A stretch of 64,000 bases of DNA from Azospirillum brasilense (GTDB lineage Bacteria > Pseudomonadota > Alphaproteobacteria > Azospirillales > Azospirillaceae): positions 930,001 through 994,000 of the forward strand of contig NZ_CP012914.1 in the NCBI RefSeq assembly GCF_001315015.1, in the 5' to 3' direction. The notes under the pieces are model-generated. The model saw only the letters and a program-made list of their open reading frames with translations. It was not told the origin of the DNA and made no database searches. Within the stretch, counting starts at the first letter, position 1, and each line of letters opens with the position of its first letter. The position numbers were made by a program, and so were the translations under genes. Positions 1-7,795 of this stretch are shown piece after piece.

Positions 1-106
1 TCCGGTCATGGCGATTTCGCTGTCCATCGCAACGGCGCCTCGTGCTAGAGAATGCCTCCGACACGAGACGTCACCCCATTTCACAGCAGACGGGACCCGG
101 CCGGCC

Positions 107-1570
107 ATGACCCCCAGGCAAGCCCTCCAGCAGCGCCTCGCCGCCCTGGACGCGCATCTCCGCGCGGAAAACCCGAACCTTCTCCCGGTCATTCCGACCT
201 TTCGCAATTTCGACCGGGTGCTGGTTCGGCTGGGCCTGCTGGGGCCGTACGAGTCGCTGACCACGCGCATCCCCTGGTGGCCGATGATCGCGGTGCTGGG
301 CACCTTCTCCGCGGGCAAGTCCACCTTCCTCAACGGTTATCTCGGTGCGCCGCTGCAGAACACCGGCAACCAGGCGGTGGACGACAAGTTCACGGTGATC
401 TGCCATGGGCCGGAAACCCGGCGGGAGGCACTGCCGGGCACCGCGCTGAACGCCGACCCGCGCTTTCCCTTCTACCGGATCGCCGACGAGATCGAGAAGG
501 TTGCGGCGGGCGAGGGCAAGCGCATCGACAACTACCTTCAGCTCAAGACGCTGTCCGGCGATCGGGCGCGCGGCAAGATCTTCATCGACTCGCCGGGCTT
601 CGACGCCGACGACCAGCGCCGCTCGGTGCTGCGGCTGGTCGATCACATCGTCGAGCTGTCCGACCTCGTGCTGGTGTTCTTCGACGGGCGCCACCCGGAG
701 CCGGGGGCGATGCAGGACACGCTGAAGCATCTGGTGGCGAAGACGGTGGACCGCGCCGACGCGCGCAAGGTCTGCTACATCCTGAACCAGATCGACACCA
801 CGGCGAAGGAAGACAATCTGGAGGCGGTGTTTGGCGCGTGGCAGCGCGCCATCGCTCAGGCCGGTCTGGTGTCGGGCCGCTTCTACGCGCTCTACGACAG
901 CAAGTCGGCGGTCGCCATCGCCGACGACGCGGTGCGCGCCCGCTACGAGGCGCGGCGCGATTCCGACCTCGCCGAACTCCAGGTGCGCATCAACGAGGTG
1001 GAGGTCGCCCGCGCCTACCGCATCGTCGGCATGATCGACAGCCTTGTGAAGGAGCTGAAGGGTGAGATCGTCCCGCAGCTCGCCGCGGCGATGAAGCGCT
1101 GGCGCAAGCTGGTGCTGATCGGCGACGCGGTGTGGCTGGCCCTGCTGGCCCTGTTCTTTGGCGGGATCGCCAGCCTCGCCGGCGGCGATACGGTGTCGGC
1201 CTTCCTCACCTGGCTGACCCAGTCGCAGCCGGCCTGGGCCGGTGGCCTTCCGGTCGGGGTGCTGGCGGCGCTGGTGGTGCTGGGCGGCCTGTTCGGCGCC
1301 GGCCATTTCTGGCTGCGCTCCTTCATGGCCCGGCGGGTCGCCCGCAGCCTGCCGGAGCGCTACGGCGACGTCGATCTGAACCTCCAGCAGGGCTTCCTGC
1401 GCAACACCCGTTTCTTTCGCTCGATCTTCCGCAAGAAGCCGGTGGGCTGGAGCGGCGGCGCCGAGAAGCGCATCTTCTCCATCCGCGAGGCGGTGGCGGA
1501 GCATGTCCAGCGCATCAACGACCTGTTCACCGACCCCGCCGGGCGGCGCAACCGCGCCCCGGCGGAGTAA
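107..1570 (+). CDS. Dynamin-like GTPase with C-terminal membrane hairpin
   Basis: A 487-residue GTP-binding protein of the bacterial dynamin/Era-like superfamily. The P-loop GTFSAGKST lies at about residues 65-73, the G3 motif DSPG follows in FIDSPGFDADD, and NQID serves as the G4 motif. Two hydrophobic stretches (roughly residues 345-370 and 385-410) form a membrane hairpin before a basic C-terminal tail, as in membrane-remodelling dynamin-like proteins. An upstream in-frame ATG at position 8 would add 33 residues that look non-conserved, so the ATG at 107 is preferred. The family is thought to act at the inner membrane; the exact role is unknown. Function class is clear, biological role is not. 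Confidence 0.8.
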   Translation: MTPRQALQQRLAALDAHLRAENPNLLPVIPTFRNFDRVLVRLGLLGPYESLTTRIPWWPMIAVLGTFSAGKSTFLNGYLGAPLQNTGNQAVDDKFTVICHGPETRREALPGTALNADPRFPFYRIADEIEKVAAGEGKRIDNYLQLKTLSGDRARGKIFIDSPGFDADDQRRSVLRLVDHIVELSDLVLVFFDGRHPEPGAMQDTLKHLVAKTVDRADARKVCYILNQIDTTAKEDNLEAVFGAWQRAIAQAGLVSGRFYALYDSKSAVAIADDAVRARYEARRDSDLAELQVRINEVEVARAYRIVGMIDSLVKELKGEIVPQLAAAMKRWRKLVLIGDAVWLALLALFFGGIASLAGGDTVSAFLTWLTQSQPAWAGGLPVGVLAALVVLGGLFGAGHFWLRSFMARRVARSLPERYGDVDLNLQQGFLRNTRFFRSIFRKKPVGWSGGAEKRIFSIREAVAEHVQRINDLFTDPAGRRNRAPAE

Positions 1571-1593
1571 GCGGACGTTCGCCGGAGAGCATC

Positions 1594-2370
1594 GTGGGAC
1601 GGGCAATGGCGGGGCGGCGGTGTCTTCTGGCCATGCTCCTGCTGCTGGCGGTGTTCGGTCCTGTCCGGGCGGCACCGCTCGATTCGGCCCTGGATCTGGT
1701 CACCGGCAACGACTTCGCCCCCTTCACCGGGGAGGATCTGTCGGAGGGCGGCCTGCTGACCGACATCGTGCGCCGCGCCTTCGACGAGGTCGGGTTGCGT
1801 TATGGTGTGCGCTTCATGCCTTGGCGCCGCGGCTACGACGGCGTGCGGGCGGGCAAGTTCCTCGGCACCTTTCCCTATGTCCGCACGCCGGACCGCGAGA
1901 TGGAGATGCTGTTCTCCGACCCGCTGCTGGAGGTGCGGCAACTCGTCTATCTGTCCGCCCACAGCAGCATGGTGTTTCACACTCCGGAGGATTTCCGGGG
2001 CCGTACGGTCTGCGCGCCGGTCGGCCACGCCTTGCCGGCGGAACTGGCGACGTTGGCCGCGGCGGGCGCGTTGACGCGGGAAAGCCCGGGGGACCTGCCG
2101 GCCTGCGTTCGGATGGTCGCCTCGGGCCGTGTGGACGCCTTCGTCATCGACGAGTTCACCGGGCGGAGCGCGGTGGCGAAGGCGATGGTCGGGGACGAGA
2201 TCCGCATCGCGCCCTTGCCCTACGCCCGTGCCGGACAGCACCTGATTCTTTCCCGTTCGCTGCCGGAGGCGACGGCGATCCTGGCAGCCTTCAATGCCGG
2301 ATTGAAAAAATTGAAGGATAGCGGCGCTTTCGAGGAGATCCTGCGCCGCCATTTGTCCGCCTCGCCGTGA
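1594..2370 (+). CDS. Periplasmic solute-binding protein, amino-acid type
   Basis: About 258 residues with an N-terminal signal peptide (hydrophobic LLAMLLLLAVFGPVRA) followed by a type-3 extracellular solute-binding fold: the opening strand LVTGNDFAPFTGEDL and the later stretch GRTVCAPVGHALPAEL are typical of the family. Such proteins either feed an ABC importer or act as orphan sensors. No permease or ATPase lies next to it, so the ligand and partner are unknown. GTG at 1594 has a GGAGAG box 4 bases upstream; ATG at 1606 is an alternative that fits the signal peptide equally well. The gene starts 23 bases after the GTPase gene and may be co-transcribed with it. Confidence 0.72.
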   Translation: MGRAMAGRRCLLAMLLLLAVFGPVRAAPLDSALDLVTGNDFAPFTGEDLSEGGLLTDIVRRAFDEVGLRYGVRFMPWRRGYDGVRAGKFLGTFPYVRTPDREMEMLFSDPLLEVRQLVYLSAHSSMVFHTPEDFRGRTVCAPVGHALPAELATLAAAGALTRESPGDLPACVRMVASGRVDAFVIDEFTGRSAVAKAMVGDEIRIAPLPYARAGQHLILSRSLPEATAILAAFNAGLKKLKDSGAFEEILRRHLSASP

Positions 2371-2432
2371 GGCGATCGGCGTCGAAGGGGGCAGAACACG
2401 CCGATTGGGCGCAACATGCGCGCCATGCGCCA

Positions 2433-2460
2433 TTGCCAGCGCGACGCAAAGTGCTATAAA
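2433..2460 (+). promoter_or_regulatory. Sigma70-type promoter for aroQ-accBC
   Basis: TTGCCA at 2433-2438, a 16-base spacer, and TATAAA at 2455-2460. It sits about 35 bases upstream of the aroQ start and is the best match in this gap. It would drive aroQ, accB and accC together. Inferred from sequence only. Confidence 0.6.
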
Positions 2461-2495
2461 CGCGCGGACTCGATCTTGGAAAAGGGGCGTGGCCC

Positions 2496-2945
2496 GTGGC
2501 CATCGACGCTTCCGTTCTGGTCCTGAACGGACCGAACCTGAACATGCTGGGCGTGCGCGAACCGCACATTTATGGCTCCATGACGCTCGACGACCTGGAA
2601 GGCGCATGCCAGGAACGTGCCGAACAGCTTGGGCTGGCCATCGACTTCCGGCAGTCGAACCACGAGGGCGAACTCGTTTCCTGGATTCAGCAGGCGCGGA
2701 CGGAGCATGACGGCATCGTCATCAACGCCGGCGCCTACAGCCACACCTCCGTCGCCATCATGGACGCGCTGATCCTGTCCGAGCTGCCGATCGTCGAGGT
2801 GCATCTCTCCAACATCTACAAGCGTGAGGCCATCCGCCACCACTCGCACATTTCCGCGGTGGCCAAGGGGATGATCTGCGGCTTCGGCCCTCACGGGTAT
2901 CTGCTGGCGCTGGACGCCATGGCGAATATCCTCGAGCGCGACTAA
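2496..2945 (+). CDS. aroQ: 3-dehydroquinate dehydratase, type II
   Basis: Catalyses the dehydration of 3-dehydroquinate to 3-dehydroshikimate in the shikimate pathway. At 149 residues it is the usual length for the dodecameric type II enzyme. The active-site stretch LNGPNLNMLGVREPHIYG (residues 10-27) carries the conserved Asn, Arg21 and catalytic Tyr26; INAGAYSHTS and the EVHLSN segment are the other family signatures. Translation begins at GTG, with AAAGGGG a few bases upstream. Placement directly ahead of accB and accC is the common alphaproteobacterial and pseudomonad arrangement aroQ-accB-accC. Confidence 0.96.
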   Translation: MAIDASVLVLNGPNLNMLGVREPHIYGSMTLDDLEGACQERAEQLGLAIDFRQSNHEGELVSWIQQARTEHDGIVINAGAYSHTSVAIMDALILSELPIVEVHLSNIYKREAIRHHSHISAVAKGMICGFGPHGYLLALDAMANILERD

Positions 2946-2968
2946 GGAACACGGGAAAAACGAACACC

Positions 2969-3418
2969 ATGGCAAGCTTCGACATCGACGGCGATCTGGT
3001 CCGCAAGCTCGCGGATCTCCTGCGTGAGACGGGCTTGAGCGAGATCGAGTTTGCCGAGGGCGAGAAGCGGATCCGCGTCACCCGCCCGACGGCCGCCCAG
3101 GCGGTGGCCGTGCACGCTCCGGTCGCCGCTCCCGCCCCCGCCACGGCCCCGGCCGCCGCCCCGGCGGGCAAGCCCGCCAGCCATCCGGGCGCCGTCACCT
3201 CGCCGATGGTCGGCACGGCTTACGCCGCGGCCGAGCCGGGCGGCACGCCCTTCGTTCGCGTCGGCGACACGGTGAAGGCCGGCCAGACCGTCCTCATCAT
3301 CGAGGCGATGAAGGTCATGAACCCCATCAAGGCCCCGCGGGGCGGCACGGTCGTCGAGATTCTGATCTCCGACAGCCAGCCGGTGGAGTTCGGCGAAGTC
3401 CTTATGATCATCGAGTGA
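2969..3418 (+). CDS. accB: Biotin carboxyl carrier protein of acetyl-CoA carboxylase
   Basis: Carries the biotin that is carboxylated by AccC and then donates the carboxyl group to acetyl-CoA, the first committed step of fatty-acid synthesis. The 149-residue protein has an N-terminal dimerisation region, an Ala/Pro linker (about residues 43-70) and a C-terminal biotinyl domain whose signature EAMKVMN puts the biotinylated lysine at Lys115. It follows aroQ by 23 bases and its stop overlaps the possible GTG of accC, so the two acc genes are translationally close. Confidence 0.97.
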   Translation: MASFDIDGDLVRKLADLLRETGLSEIEFAEGEKRIRVTRPTAAQAVAVHAPVAAPAPATAPAAAPAGKPASHPGAVTSPMVGTAYAAAEPGGTPFVRVGDTVKAGQTVLIIEAMKVMNPIKAPRGGTVVEILISDSQPVEFGEVLMIIE

Positions 3419-3438
3419 GCGGGGATCATCCCTTGGCG

Positions 3439-4782
3439 ATGTTCGAGAAGGTCCTGATCGCGAACCGCGGTGAGATTGCTCTGCGCATCCACCGCGCCTG
3501 CCGTGAGATGGGAATCCAGACCGTGGCGGTGCATTCCACCGCCGACGCCGACGCCATGCACGTCCGCCTCGCGGACGAGAGCGTGTGCATCGGCCCCGCG
3601 TCGGCCCGCGAAAGCTACCTGAACATTCCGGCGATCCTGTCGGCGGCGTCGATCACCGGGGCGGACGCGATCCATCCCGGCATCGGCTTCCTGTCGGAGA
3701 ACGCCCAGTTCGCGGAGATGGTGGAGGAGCACGGCTTCACCTTCATCGGCCCGACCGCGGAGCACATCCGCATCATGGGCGACAAGGTCACCGCGAAGAA
3801 GACGGTGATGGAGCAGGGGCTGCCCGTGGTCCCCGGTTCCGACGGCCCGGTGCCGACGCTGGAGGAGGCGGAGAAGATCGGCCGCGAGACCGGCTATCCG
3901 ATCCTCATCAAGGCGGCGGCGGGCGGCGGCGGCAAGGGCATGAAGGTCGCCCGCAACCCCGACCAGCTCAAGGAAGCCTACCAGCTCGCCCGCGGCGAGG
4001 CGCGCGCCGCCTTCGGCAACGACGAGGTCTACATCGAGAAGTATCTCGGCAAGCCCCGGCACATCGAGATCCAGCTTCTCGGCGACGAGCACGGCAACTG
4101 CGTGCATTTCGGTGAGCGCGACTGCTCCGTGCAGCGCCGTCACCAGAAGGTCATCGAGGAAGCCCCGTCGCCGGCCCTGAACGCCGAGCAGCGCGCCTTC
4201 ATCGGCGATCTGGCGGCCAAGACGGCGGCGGCCATCGGCTACCGCGGCGTCGGCACGATGGAGTTCCTGTTCGAAGACGGGCAGTTCTACTTCATCGAGA
4301 TGAACACCCGCCTGCAGGTCGAGCACACGATCACCGAGATGATCACCGGCATCGATCTGGTGCGCGAGCAGATCCGCGTGGCGACCGGCGCCCCGCTCGG
4401 CTACGGCCAGGCGGACATCCGCTTCCAGGGCCATTCGATCGAGTGCCGCGTGAACGCGGAGCATCCGGAGACCTTCATCCCGTCGCCGGGGAAGATCGAC
4501 GGCTATCACGCGCCGGGCGGCCTGGGCGTGCGCGTCGACTCGGCGCTCTACGACGGCTACCGCATCCCGCCGCACTACGACAGCCTGATCGCCAAGCTGG
4601 TCGTCCACGGCACCACCCGCAACGAGTGCCTGATGCGGCTGCGCCGGACGATCGAGGAGTACGTGATCGGCGGCGTCGACACCACGCTGCCCCTGCACCA
4701 GCGCATCATCGCGCAGCAGGCCTTCATCGATGGCAACTACGACATCCACTGGCTTGAGCAGTTGATGGGCATGAAGAAGTAA
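3439..4782 (+). CDS. accC: Biotin carboxylase subunit of acetyl-CoA carboxylase
   Basis: ATP-grasp enzyme that carboxylates biotin on AccB using bicarbonate and ATP. Length 447 residues, standard for AccC. The N-terminal FEKVLIANRGEIALR is canonical, the glycine-rich ATP loop AGGGGKGM is at about residues 161-168, and FIEMNTRLQVEHTITE carries conserved active-site residues. A GTG at 3415 overlapping the accB stop would add eight residues, but the ATG at 3439 reproduces the conserved family start and is preferred. The operon ends at the terminator at 4804. Confidence 0.97.
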   Translation: MFEKVLIANRGEIALRIHRACREMGIQTVAVHSTADADAMHVRLADESVCIGPASARESYLNIPAILSAASITGADAIHPGIGFLSENAQFAEMVEEHGFTFIGPTAEHIRIMGDKVTAKKTVMEQGLPVVPGSDGPVPTLEEAEKIGRETGYPILIKAAAGGGGKGMKVARNPDQLKEAYQLARGEARAAFGNDEVYIEKYLGKPRHIEIQLLGDEHGNCVHFGERDCSVQRRHQKVIEEAPSPALNAEQRAFIGDLAAKTAAAIGYRGVGTMEFLFEDGQFYFIEMNTRLQVEHTITEMITGIDLVREQIRVATGAPLGYGQADIRFQGHSIECRVNAEHPETFIPSPGKIDGYHAPGGLGVRVDSALYDGYRIPPHYDSLIAKLVVHGTTRNECLMRLRRTIEEYVIGGVDTTLPLHQRIIAQQAFIDGNYDIHWLEQLMGMKK

Positions 4783-4803
4783 AATCCGCCAAGCGGTTCA
4801 ATG

Positions 4804-4850
4804 AAAAGAGCCCTCCTTCCCGATGGGGAGGAAGGGCTCTTTTCGTTTTT
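4804..4850 (+). terminator. Intrinsic terminator of aroQ-accBC
   Basis: A long GC-rich stem starting AAAAGAGCCCT and closing AGGGCTCTTTT (one bulged A inside), with a GATG-type loop, followed by CGTTTTT. It sits 22 bases after the accC stop. Confidence 0.9.
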
Positions 4851-4882
4851 GCGGGTGCGGGATTCTCGGATGACAACAGGGT

Positions 4883-4981
4883 CTTCACGGATTTCACGGA
4901 TTTTTATAGTCGTGCCCAGTGCAGGCCTGTTCGATCAGCGTGCGCTGAGCAAGCCCAAAGAAATCCGCGAAATCCGTGAAG
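4883..4981. repeat. 21-bp imperfect inverted repeat with internal direct repeat
   Basis: The arms at 4883-4903 (CTTCACGGATTTCACGGATTT) and 4961-4981 are inverted copies with a single mismatch, separated by 57 bases. Each arm itself contains a tandem ATTTCACGG-like unit. It lies between the convergent accC and RNase T2 genes. Resembles dispersed intergenic repeats rather than a terminator, since no T-run follows either arm closely. Confidence 0.75.
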
Positions 4982-5012
4982 CACCTGTCGCCCGCGAGAA
5001 TCCGACACCCCG

Positions 5013-5666
5013 TCACGGCGCCGCGGTCAGCAGGGCGTCGCGGCGGCAGCGGTCGACCACCTTGGCGCCGCAGGGGATGAAGGACAGATCCTTGTTCAGG
5101 CACAGCCGCACCTCGGCCACGTCGCGCTTGGAGCAGATCAGCGCCACCGACTCCGGTTCCAGCCCAGGGTTGGCCTGGACGAACAGGCGCTCCACCTGGG
5201 TCGCGGGGATCGACAGATCGGATTTCGGGGCCTGGAGTGCCTCGGGAATCTTGACCTTGGCGAAGGCCTTGCGGACCTGCGCGAAGTAATCGGTGACGGG
5301 CAGGCCGCTGCAGGTGCCGTGCTTCGTCCATTGATGCACGATCAGGCCGACGCTGGGCATCACCGGCATGGTGGCGTCCACCACGGCGCGGGGGACCGTG
5401 CGGTCGCGGGTGCAGGTGGCCGGATAGCCGCCGTTGCTGTATTGCGGCCACAGGCCGTGGACGATGAAGCCGAACCTGCGTTCCACCCCGCACTGGTCGG
5501 GGTCGGCGTCGCCCTGATTCTTGGCGCAGTGGGTGGGCGACCAGGACAGGCTGAACACATAGTAATCGAAGGTGCCGGGCTCTGCCTTGCGCTGCGCCCA
5601 TGACGCGCCGGTCATTGAGAGAAACACAACCATCGATACGACGATGGCTGACAGAACCGTCTTCAT
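5013..5666 (-). CDS. Secreted RNase T2 family ribonuclease
   Basis: A 217-residue exported endoribonuclease-type protein. The signal peptide ends around ASWA (residue 24). The first catalytic segment FIVHGLWPQY contains His70; the second reads VHQWTKHGTCSG with Lys115 and His116. In characterised T2 enzymes this segment is usually HEW, so the catalytic Glu position is Gln112 here; this may lower activity. Several cysteines suggest disulfides in the periplasm. It probably scavenges nucleotides from RNA. Monocistronic, convergent with accC. Confidence 0.88.
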   Translation of the reverse strand: MKTVLSAIVVSMVVFLSMTGASWAQRKAEPGTFDYYVFSLSWSPTHCAKNQGDADPDQCGVERRFGFIVHGLWPQYSNGGYPATCTRDRTVPRAVVDATMPVMPSVGLIVHQWTKHGTCSGLPVTDYFAQVRKAFAKVKIPEALQAPKSDLSIPATQVERLFVQANPGLEPESVALICSKRDVAEVRLCLNKDLSFIPCGAKVVDRCRRDALLTAAP

Positions 5667-5753
5667 GTTGGATCTCCTGCGATGAACACCTCTTTCCGTT
5701 GCATACCATGGTGGGAGCCACCTGTCGCGCGGAAGTGGTGCGCTGAGATAACG

Positions 5754-5784
5754 TTGCGGGGGCGAGGGAGCAAACGGCTATAGT
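5754..5784 (+). promoter_or_regulatory. Possible aat promoter, close to the start codon
   Basis: TTGCGG at 5754-5759 and TATAGT at 5779-5784 (19-base spacer). The -10 box lies only 7 bases before the ATG at 5792, which would make the transcript leaderless or nearly so. The long spacer keeps this tentative. Confidence 0.35.
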
Positions 5785-5791
5785 GTCCGCG

Positions 5792-6433
5792 ATGATCGAA
5801 TTGTCCGCATCGCTGCTTCTGCGCGCCTACGCCGCCGGCATTTTCCCGATGGCGGAGAACGCCGACTCCGAGGAGCTGTACTGGTTCGATCCGGAGCGGC
5901 GTGGCGTTCTGCCGCTGGAGGGCTTCCACGTCCCGCGCAAGCTGCGCAGGACCGTGCGGCGCGGCCCGTTCGACCTGCGCTTCGACACGGCCTTCCGTGC
6001 AGTGATCGAGGCCTGCGCGGAACCGACGCCGGACCGCCCGAAGACCTGGATCAACGGCGATATCCTGCGCCTCTATACCGAACTGCACGAGCGCGGCTGC
6101 GCCCACAGCGTGGAGTGCTGGAGCGGCGGCCAACTCGTCGGCGGCCTGTATGGTGTGGCGCTGGGCGGCGCCTTTTTCGGGGAAAGCATGTTCAGCCGCG
6201 TCACCGACGCCAGCAAGGTGGCGCTGGTGCATCTGGTTGCTCGGTTGCGGACGGCGGGCTACACGCTGCTGGACGCGCAATTCGTGACGGAGCATCTGAG
6301 TCAGTTCGGCGCCGTGGAGATCCCGCGCGCCGAGTACCGCCGCCGATTGGCCGCCGCCCTGGCGGTGCCGACAAATTTCGGCAGCGTGGACCAAGGCACG
6401 GCCATCGCGGCGTTGCTGGGCGCGGAGGGCTGA
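5792..6433 (+). CDS. aat: Leucyl/phenylalanyl-tRNA-protein transferase
   Basis: Transfers Leu or Phe from aminoacyl-tRNA to proteins with N-terminal Arg or Lys, making them N-end-rule substrates for ClpS/ClpAP, whose genes lie 1.4 kb downstream. The 213-residue protein has the family hallmarks AYAAGIFPM near the N-terminus, [31 protein letters not shown] and LLDAQF. An in-frame GTG at 5783 is possible, but it would sit inside the apparent -10 box; ATG at 5792 is preferred. Confidence 0.95.
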   Translation: MIELSASLLLRAYAAGIFPMAENADSEELYWFDPERRGVLPLEGFHVPRKLRRTVRRGPFDLRFDTAFRAVIEACAEPTPDRPKTWINGDILRLYTELHERGCAHSVECWSGGQLVGGLYGVALGGAFFGESMFSRVTDASKVALVHLVARLRTAGYTLLDAQFVTEHLSQFGAVEIPRAEYRRRLAAALAVPTNFGSVDQGTAIAALLGAEG

Positions 6434-6454
6434 GGGTGGGGCCCTGGGCTGGGC

Positions 6455-6916
6455 TCAGTCACCCTCGCAGGACAGGACCCAGACGTCGTAGATCGGGTGC
6501 TCCATAGCCGACAGGGCGGGACTGGAGGCGAACATCCAACCGCTGAACACCGGCTCTGCCTGTTCGCCGGGCTTGTTCTCGATCACTTCGAGGAATGCGG
6601 CGGTTTCCGGAGTTTCGATCGGCGGGTTCTCCTTGCAGGCGCGCAGCGTGATGCGCAGGCTGCCGAGCGCCTTGGTCTCGCCGACCGCGATGGTGAAGGT
6701 GGAGGTCCTTGCGGTGATCTTGTCCAGCCCCTGCAGCTTGGCAGCGGGGCGGCTGACCATCTCCTCCGGCACCGGAGCGGCACCGGCCGGGCTGGTCAGG
6801 CTCATCAAGGCTGGCAGGCTGAGCAGCGTTGCCGCCAAGGCCGCGCCGCGAACGCGTTTGCCAATGATTGAGCCGATGAGGCTTTTCGGAGTCGTCGTCA
6901 CTTGGATCGTCGTCAC
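6455..6916 (-). CDS. DUF2155 exported protein
   Basis: A 153-residue protein with a likely signal sequence (GAALAATLLSLPALMSL, cleavage near AGA) followed by a DUF2155 domain: the stretch TARTSTFTIAVGETKALGSLRITLRAC and the ending FSGWMFASSPALSAMEHPIYDVWVLSC are typical. DUF2155 proteins are common in alphaproteobacteria, usually encoded beside aat or NADH:ubiquinone oxidoreductase-associated genes; the function is unknown. The start is GTG at 6916 with no strong ribosome-binding site, so the N-terminus is uncertain. Convergent with aat. Confidence 0.85.
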   Translation of the reverse strand: MTTIQVTTTPKSLIGSIIGKRVRGAALAATLLSLPALMSLTSPAGAAPVPEEMVSRPAAKLQGLDKITARTSTFTIAVGETKALGSLRITLRACKENPPIETPETAAFLEVIENKPGEQAEPVFSGWMFASSPALSAMEHPIYDVWVLSCEGD

Positions 6917-7006
6917 TGGGGATCGCTTCCGTGATGTCGAACGGCGTGGGCCGAAACCCGACAGCCTTCTATCCCGGAAGCGTCTCCCCGTCTACTCCGT
7001 GCCCGC

Positions 7007-7276
7007 TTACTGGGTGATGCTACCGCTGGGGCGGGTGCCGCCATAGGGTGCGGTGTTGGTGGACGGACCGGCGGTGCCCTCCTTCTCCTCGACCTTCTGG
7101 GTGGCGGTGCCGCCCGCGGCACCCGCGGCGCCACCGACCACCGCGCCGACCGGCCCGCCGATCACGGCGCCCGCCGCAGCCCCGCCCAGCGCGCCGCTGG
7201 CGGCCTTCTCCTCGGTGTTGACTCCGCAGGCGGCGGCGAGCAGGGCGAGGCCGAGAACCAGGAAACGGGCTTTCAT
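7007..7276 (-). CDS. Glycine-rich small lipoprotein
   Basis: An 89-residue predicted lipoprotein: lipobox LAAAC at about residues 12-16, then a Gly/Ala-rich hydrophobic stretch (GALGGAAAGAVIGGPVGAVVGG) resembling the glycine-zipper segments of outer-membrane lipoproteins such as the OmpA-associated 17-kDa type. An AGGAGATC box sits just before the ATG at 7276, which fixes the start over longer in-frame options. Function unknown; envelope role inferred. Confidence 0.75.
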   Translation of the reverse strand: MKARFLVLGLALLAAACGVNTEEKAASGALGGAAAGAVIGGPVGAVVGGAAGAAGGTATQKVEEKEGTAGPSTNTAPYGGTRPSGSITQ

Positions 7277-7455
7277 CGCTGATCTCCTCTGTGATGGGTC
7301 TGGCGTGATGTGTGCCGTGTTGGATCTGCGGAGGGAAACGGCAGCGTGGCCGCGGCTGTTCCGAAGGGCGCTGGGAAAAAGTGGATGAGGCAAGCGAAAA
7401 AGGACCCTTGCCAGCCAGTGTGAAAACAGGATCCCGGCGCTTGAAGGCTAAGCAA

Positions 7456-7485
7456 CAATGCCCACAGCGCAAGCTGCGGGCATTG
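7456..7485. other. 13-bp stem-loop directly upstream of a transposase remnant
   Basis: CAATGCCCACAGC, loop GCAA, then GCTGCGGGCATTG: a 13-bp stem with one mismatch and a GNRA loop, ending two bases before the ATG at 7488. It could be part of the insertion-sequence end, a structure blocking read-through, or a terminator without a T-run. Confidence 0.6.
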
Positions 7486-7487
7486 TC

Positions 7488-7670
7488 ATGTCAGGCCGGA
7501 TTGAAGGTGCGTCGCGCTATCAGGCAACGCTTTCCCCATAAACGCTGGACGGATTGATCGTGCCGGATGCGATGGTCCGGGTGGTGGACATGTTTGTCGG
7601 CACGCTGGATCTGGCGACGCTCGGCTTTGCCAAAGCCCTGCTTGCGGCCCGCGTGAAGCAACGCCCGTAG
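7488..7670 (+). pseudogene. Transposase N-terminal fragment (IS1182-like), nonsense-mutated
   Basis: The frame from ATG 7488 reads MSGRIEGASRYQATLSP, then TAA at 7539-7541, then TLDGLIVPDAMVRVVDMFVGTLDL and ATLGFAKALL before TAG at 7668. This matches the start of IS1182-type transposases (pattern RFIEGADRxQATLFPExLDD, then PVRVVDxFVDxLDLxxLGF). A single base change GAA to TAA explains the internal stop. The remaining several hundred codons are absent, so this is a decayed relic. Recognised from memory of the family; a homology search would settle it. Confidence 0.7.
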
Positions 7671-7716
7671 ATCCTGCGCTGGCTAGGGCAATCTGACCGC
7701 ACCCCCTGTAAACGTG

Positions 7717-7748
7717 AAAAACCCCAGCCCAAGCGGGCTGGGGTTTTC
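7717..7748 (-). terminator. Terminator of clpS-clpA
   Basis: Perfect stem AAAACCCCAGCCC (7718-7730), loop AAGC, GGGCTGGGGTTTT (7735-7747). Because both flanks are A/T-rich it could work in either direction; clpA ends 49 bases away on the minus strand. Confidence 0.88.
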
Positions 7749-7795
7749 ACACAGGCTGTCGAAGCCCTCTTCTTCACGCTCCGTGCGAAGCGGCG

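Noticed and set aside
71..1675. Long minus-strand frame opposite the GTPase gene
   Set aside because: Composition of an antisense shadow; GTPase motifs are on the plus strand.
3415..3438. GTG start of accC overlapping accB
   Set aside because: Eight added residues are outside the conserved N-terminus; ATG 3439 gives the family start.
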